Positions 21,205-22,157 of a stretch of DNA of 22,157 bases are shown here, piece by piece; within the stretch, counting starts at the first letter, position 1; the number at the start of each line of letters is the position of its first letter. A model generated the notes under the pieces. The model was not told where the DNA came from, searched no databases, and was given only the letters and a program-made list of their open reading frames with translations. This stretch comes from a virus: the IMG/VR virus record IMGVR_UViG_3300025815_000127, positions 1 to 22,157 of that record; one strand, 5' to 3'. Made by a program: the position numbers and the translations under genes.

Positions 21205-21536
21205 TCCAATGGTCGAGTAAATGATTTACTTACGATGCTTTTAGCGTCAAGCATCATCTTCATGTATTTTACACCCTCCTTGGGTTTTGTGTGATCTCCA
21301 CAGGTAAAGATGTCACACACTGCCATACCCAGTTCTGGCCAAGTGTGAATGCTAATGTGACTCTCAGCCAACATCGCCACACAAGTAACACCCTGAGGGT
21401 CAAACTTATGTGAGTTGAGTGCCAACAGAGTTGATTTGCATTTAACTGATGCCTGATAAACAACATCCCTTACAAACTGTTCGTCATCTAAGAACGATTT
21501 GTTGCACTCTTTTAGAGTGAAGAGAATGTGTTTCAT
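21201..21536 (-). CDS. speD: S-adenosylmethionine decarboxylase (SpeD)
   Basis: 111 aa pyruvoyl enzyme of the bacterial SpeD type, which decarboxylates S-adenosylmethionine to supply aminopropyl groups for spermidine. The self-cleavage site is intact: AESHISIHTWPE at 57-68, with cleavage between Glu58 and Ser59; Ser59 would become the pyruvoyl group. His64 and Cys79 (DIFTCGDH) match the catalytic His68 and Cys83 of the Thermotoga enzyme. ATG 21536 overlaps the gp45 stop as TGATG. A longer frame opens at a TTG just upstream and is not favoured. No spermidine synthase gene is in the window, so the product would feed the host pathway. Confidence 0.93.
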   Translation of the reverse strand: MKHILFTLKECNKSFLDDEQFVRDVVYQASVKCKSTLLALNSHKFDPQGVTCVAMLAESHISIHTWPELGMAVCDIFTCGDHTKPKEGVKYMKMMLDAKSIVSKSFTRPLE

Positions 21537-22157
21537 CAACCAAAAGTGGAATCAGGTTCCAGAGCGATATAATAAGTAAGGTTGTACTTGGTATTCGTAA
21601 ACTTGGAAAGGAGTTTGGAAGAAACTACAACGTCATAGGCACCAGGAATAATCTTGATGTTTTCTACCTTAAAGTTAAAGGTAAATTCCTGGTCGGTCTC
21701 ACCAACAACAATGGCATACTCATTAGAAGTATCGTTCTTCTTGTCACGGACAACCAGTTTCACAACACCTGCTTCACCAATAGCAGAAAGGTCAGGGAGT
21801 TGATATACTGCTGCTGCCTTTACCAGTTTCTCCAAAGAAGTGCTATCCAGTTGGAAGCAAACATCTTGGGAAGGCAGATTAATCTCCTTCTCGGGAGGAG
21901 AAATAATAACATTAGGATCAGCAAAGAAATACTTCACACGACGCTTGCCTTCTTTGATGCTCAGATAGGAGTCTTCCTTAAAATCAAGATCAGGGTCTTG
22001 ATGCAAACTCAAACCATTCAGAAACTGATTGAGATCATAGATTGCAAAGTCACGGGGAAACTCTTCGGTAATGTCCGCTTCTGCCAAAATATTCTTGGCA
22101 ACAGAAATGGTGCGAAGTTTATTTCCTTCCTTCACAAGAATTGAGTTGTTGATGCCC
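21536..22157 (-). CDS. gp45: Sliding clamp gp45, 5' end outside the window
   Basis: 206 residues are visible and the frame is open to the window edge, so the true start is outside. A GTG at 22135 could be read as a start, but the seven codons before it (GINNSIL) align with the INSGIML of T4 gp45, so it is an internal codon. Other matches to T4 are DFAIYDLNQFLNGLSL, the FNFKVENIKIIPGAYDV strand and the final YYIALEPDSTFG. The trimeric clamp ties gp43 to DNA and, in T4, also activates late transcription with gp33 and gp55. The stop overlaps the speD ATG. Confidence 0.95.
   Translation of the reverse strand, partial: GINNSILVKEGNKLRTISVAKNILAEADITEEFPRDFAIYDLNQFLNGLSLHQDPDLDFKEDSYLSIKEGKRRVKYFFADPNVIISPPEKEINLPSQDVCFQLDSTSLEKLVKAAAVYQLPDLSAIGEAGVVKLVVRDKKNDTSNEYAIVVGETDQEFTFNFKVENIKIIPGAYDVVVSSKLLSKFTNTKYNLTYYIALEPDSTFG

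Noticed and set aside
22133-22135. GTG as the start of gp45
   Set aside because: The upstream in-frame codons continue the alignment with T4 gp45, so the gene is cut by the window edge.

Overview
The window is a near-gapless piece of a T4-like marine myovirus genome, most like the cyanophages of Prochlorococcus and Synechococcus. All genes are on the minus strand, so transcription runs from the high coordinates to the low. The evidence is a T4 core replication set (gp45 clamp, gp44/gp62 clamp loader, RegA, gp43 polymerase, UvsX, gp41 helicase, start of gp61 primase) combined with the auxiliary genes typical of cyanomyoviruses: speD, hsp20, mazG, a 2OG-Fe(II) oxygenase and many short conserved unknowns. 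Most neighbours overlap by ATGA, TAATG or TGATG, the usual sign of translational coupling. No integrase, transposon or CRISPR was seen.

Right part (22157 to about 16350): the clamp (cut by the window edge), SpeD, three small proteins including a cupin-like one, gp44, three very small proteins, an unknown 172-aa protein, a Dam-type methylase, gp62 and RegA. A clear intrinsic terminator follows regA.

Centre (16350 to 8980): hsp20 has its own -10 element. Then comes a short regulatory hub with a palindrome, a TATAAT box, a possible 27-aa membrane peptide, and a terminator whose second arm contains the -35 box of the next promoter. That promoter drives two related small proteins, gp43, uvsX, the oxygenase, gp41, mazG and a 59-aa protein. 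A UUCG hairpin and a tRNA-Ala(UGC) close the section.

Left part (8858 to 229): late or virion-type genes. Two large proteins begin with MKSF and resemble the capsid-targeting peptide of T4 internal head proteins; one carries a nucleotidyltransferase domain. They are followed by a 522-aa protein with a dockerin-like calcium loop, a DUF3008-like protein, a beta-rich structural protein and several small conserved proteins. Two exact T4 late promoter boxes (TATAAATA) lie here. The window ends in the zinc-binding N-terminus of gp61 primase, so helicase and primase genes are separated by roughly 9 kb of late genes.

The main points for a second look are the probable packaged nucleotidyltransferase, the terminator/promoter overlap with the micro-ORF before it, and the unknown gene coupled to dam.
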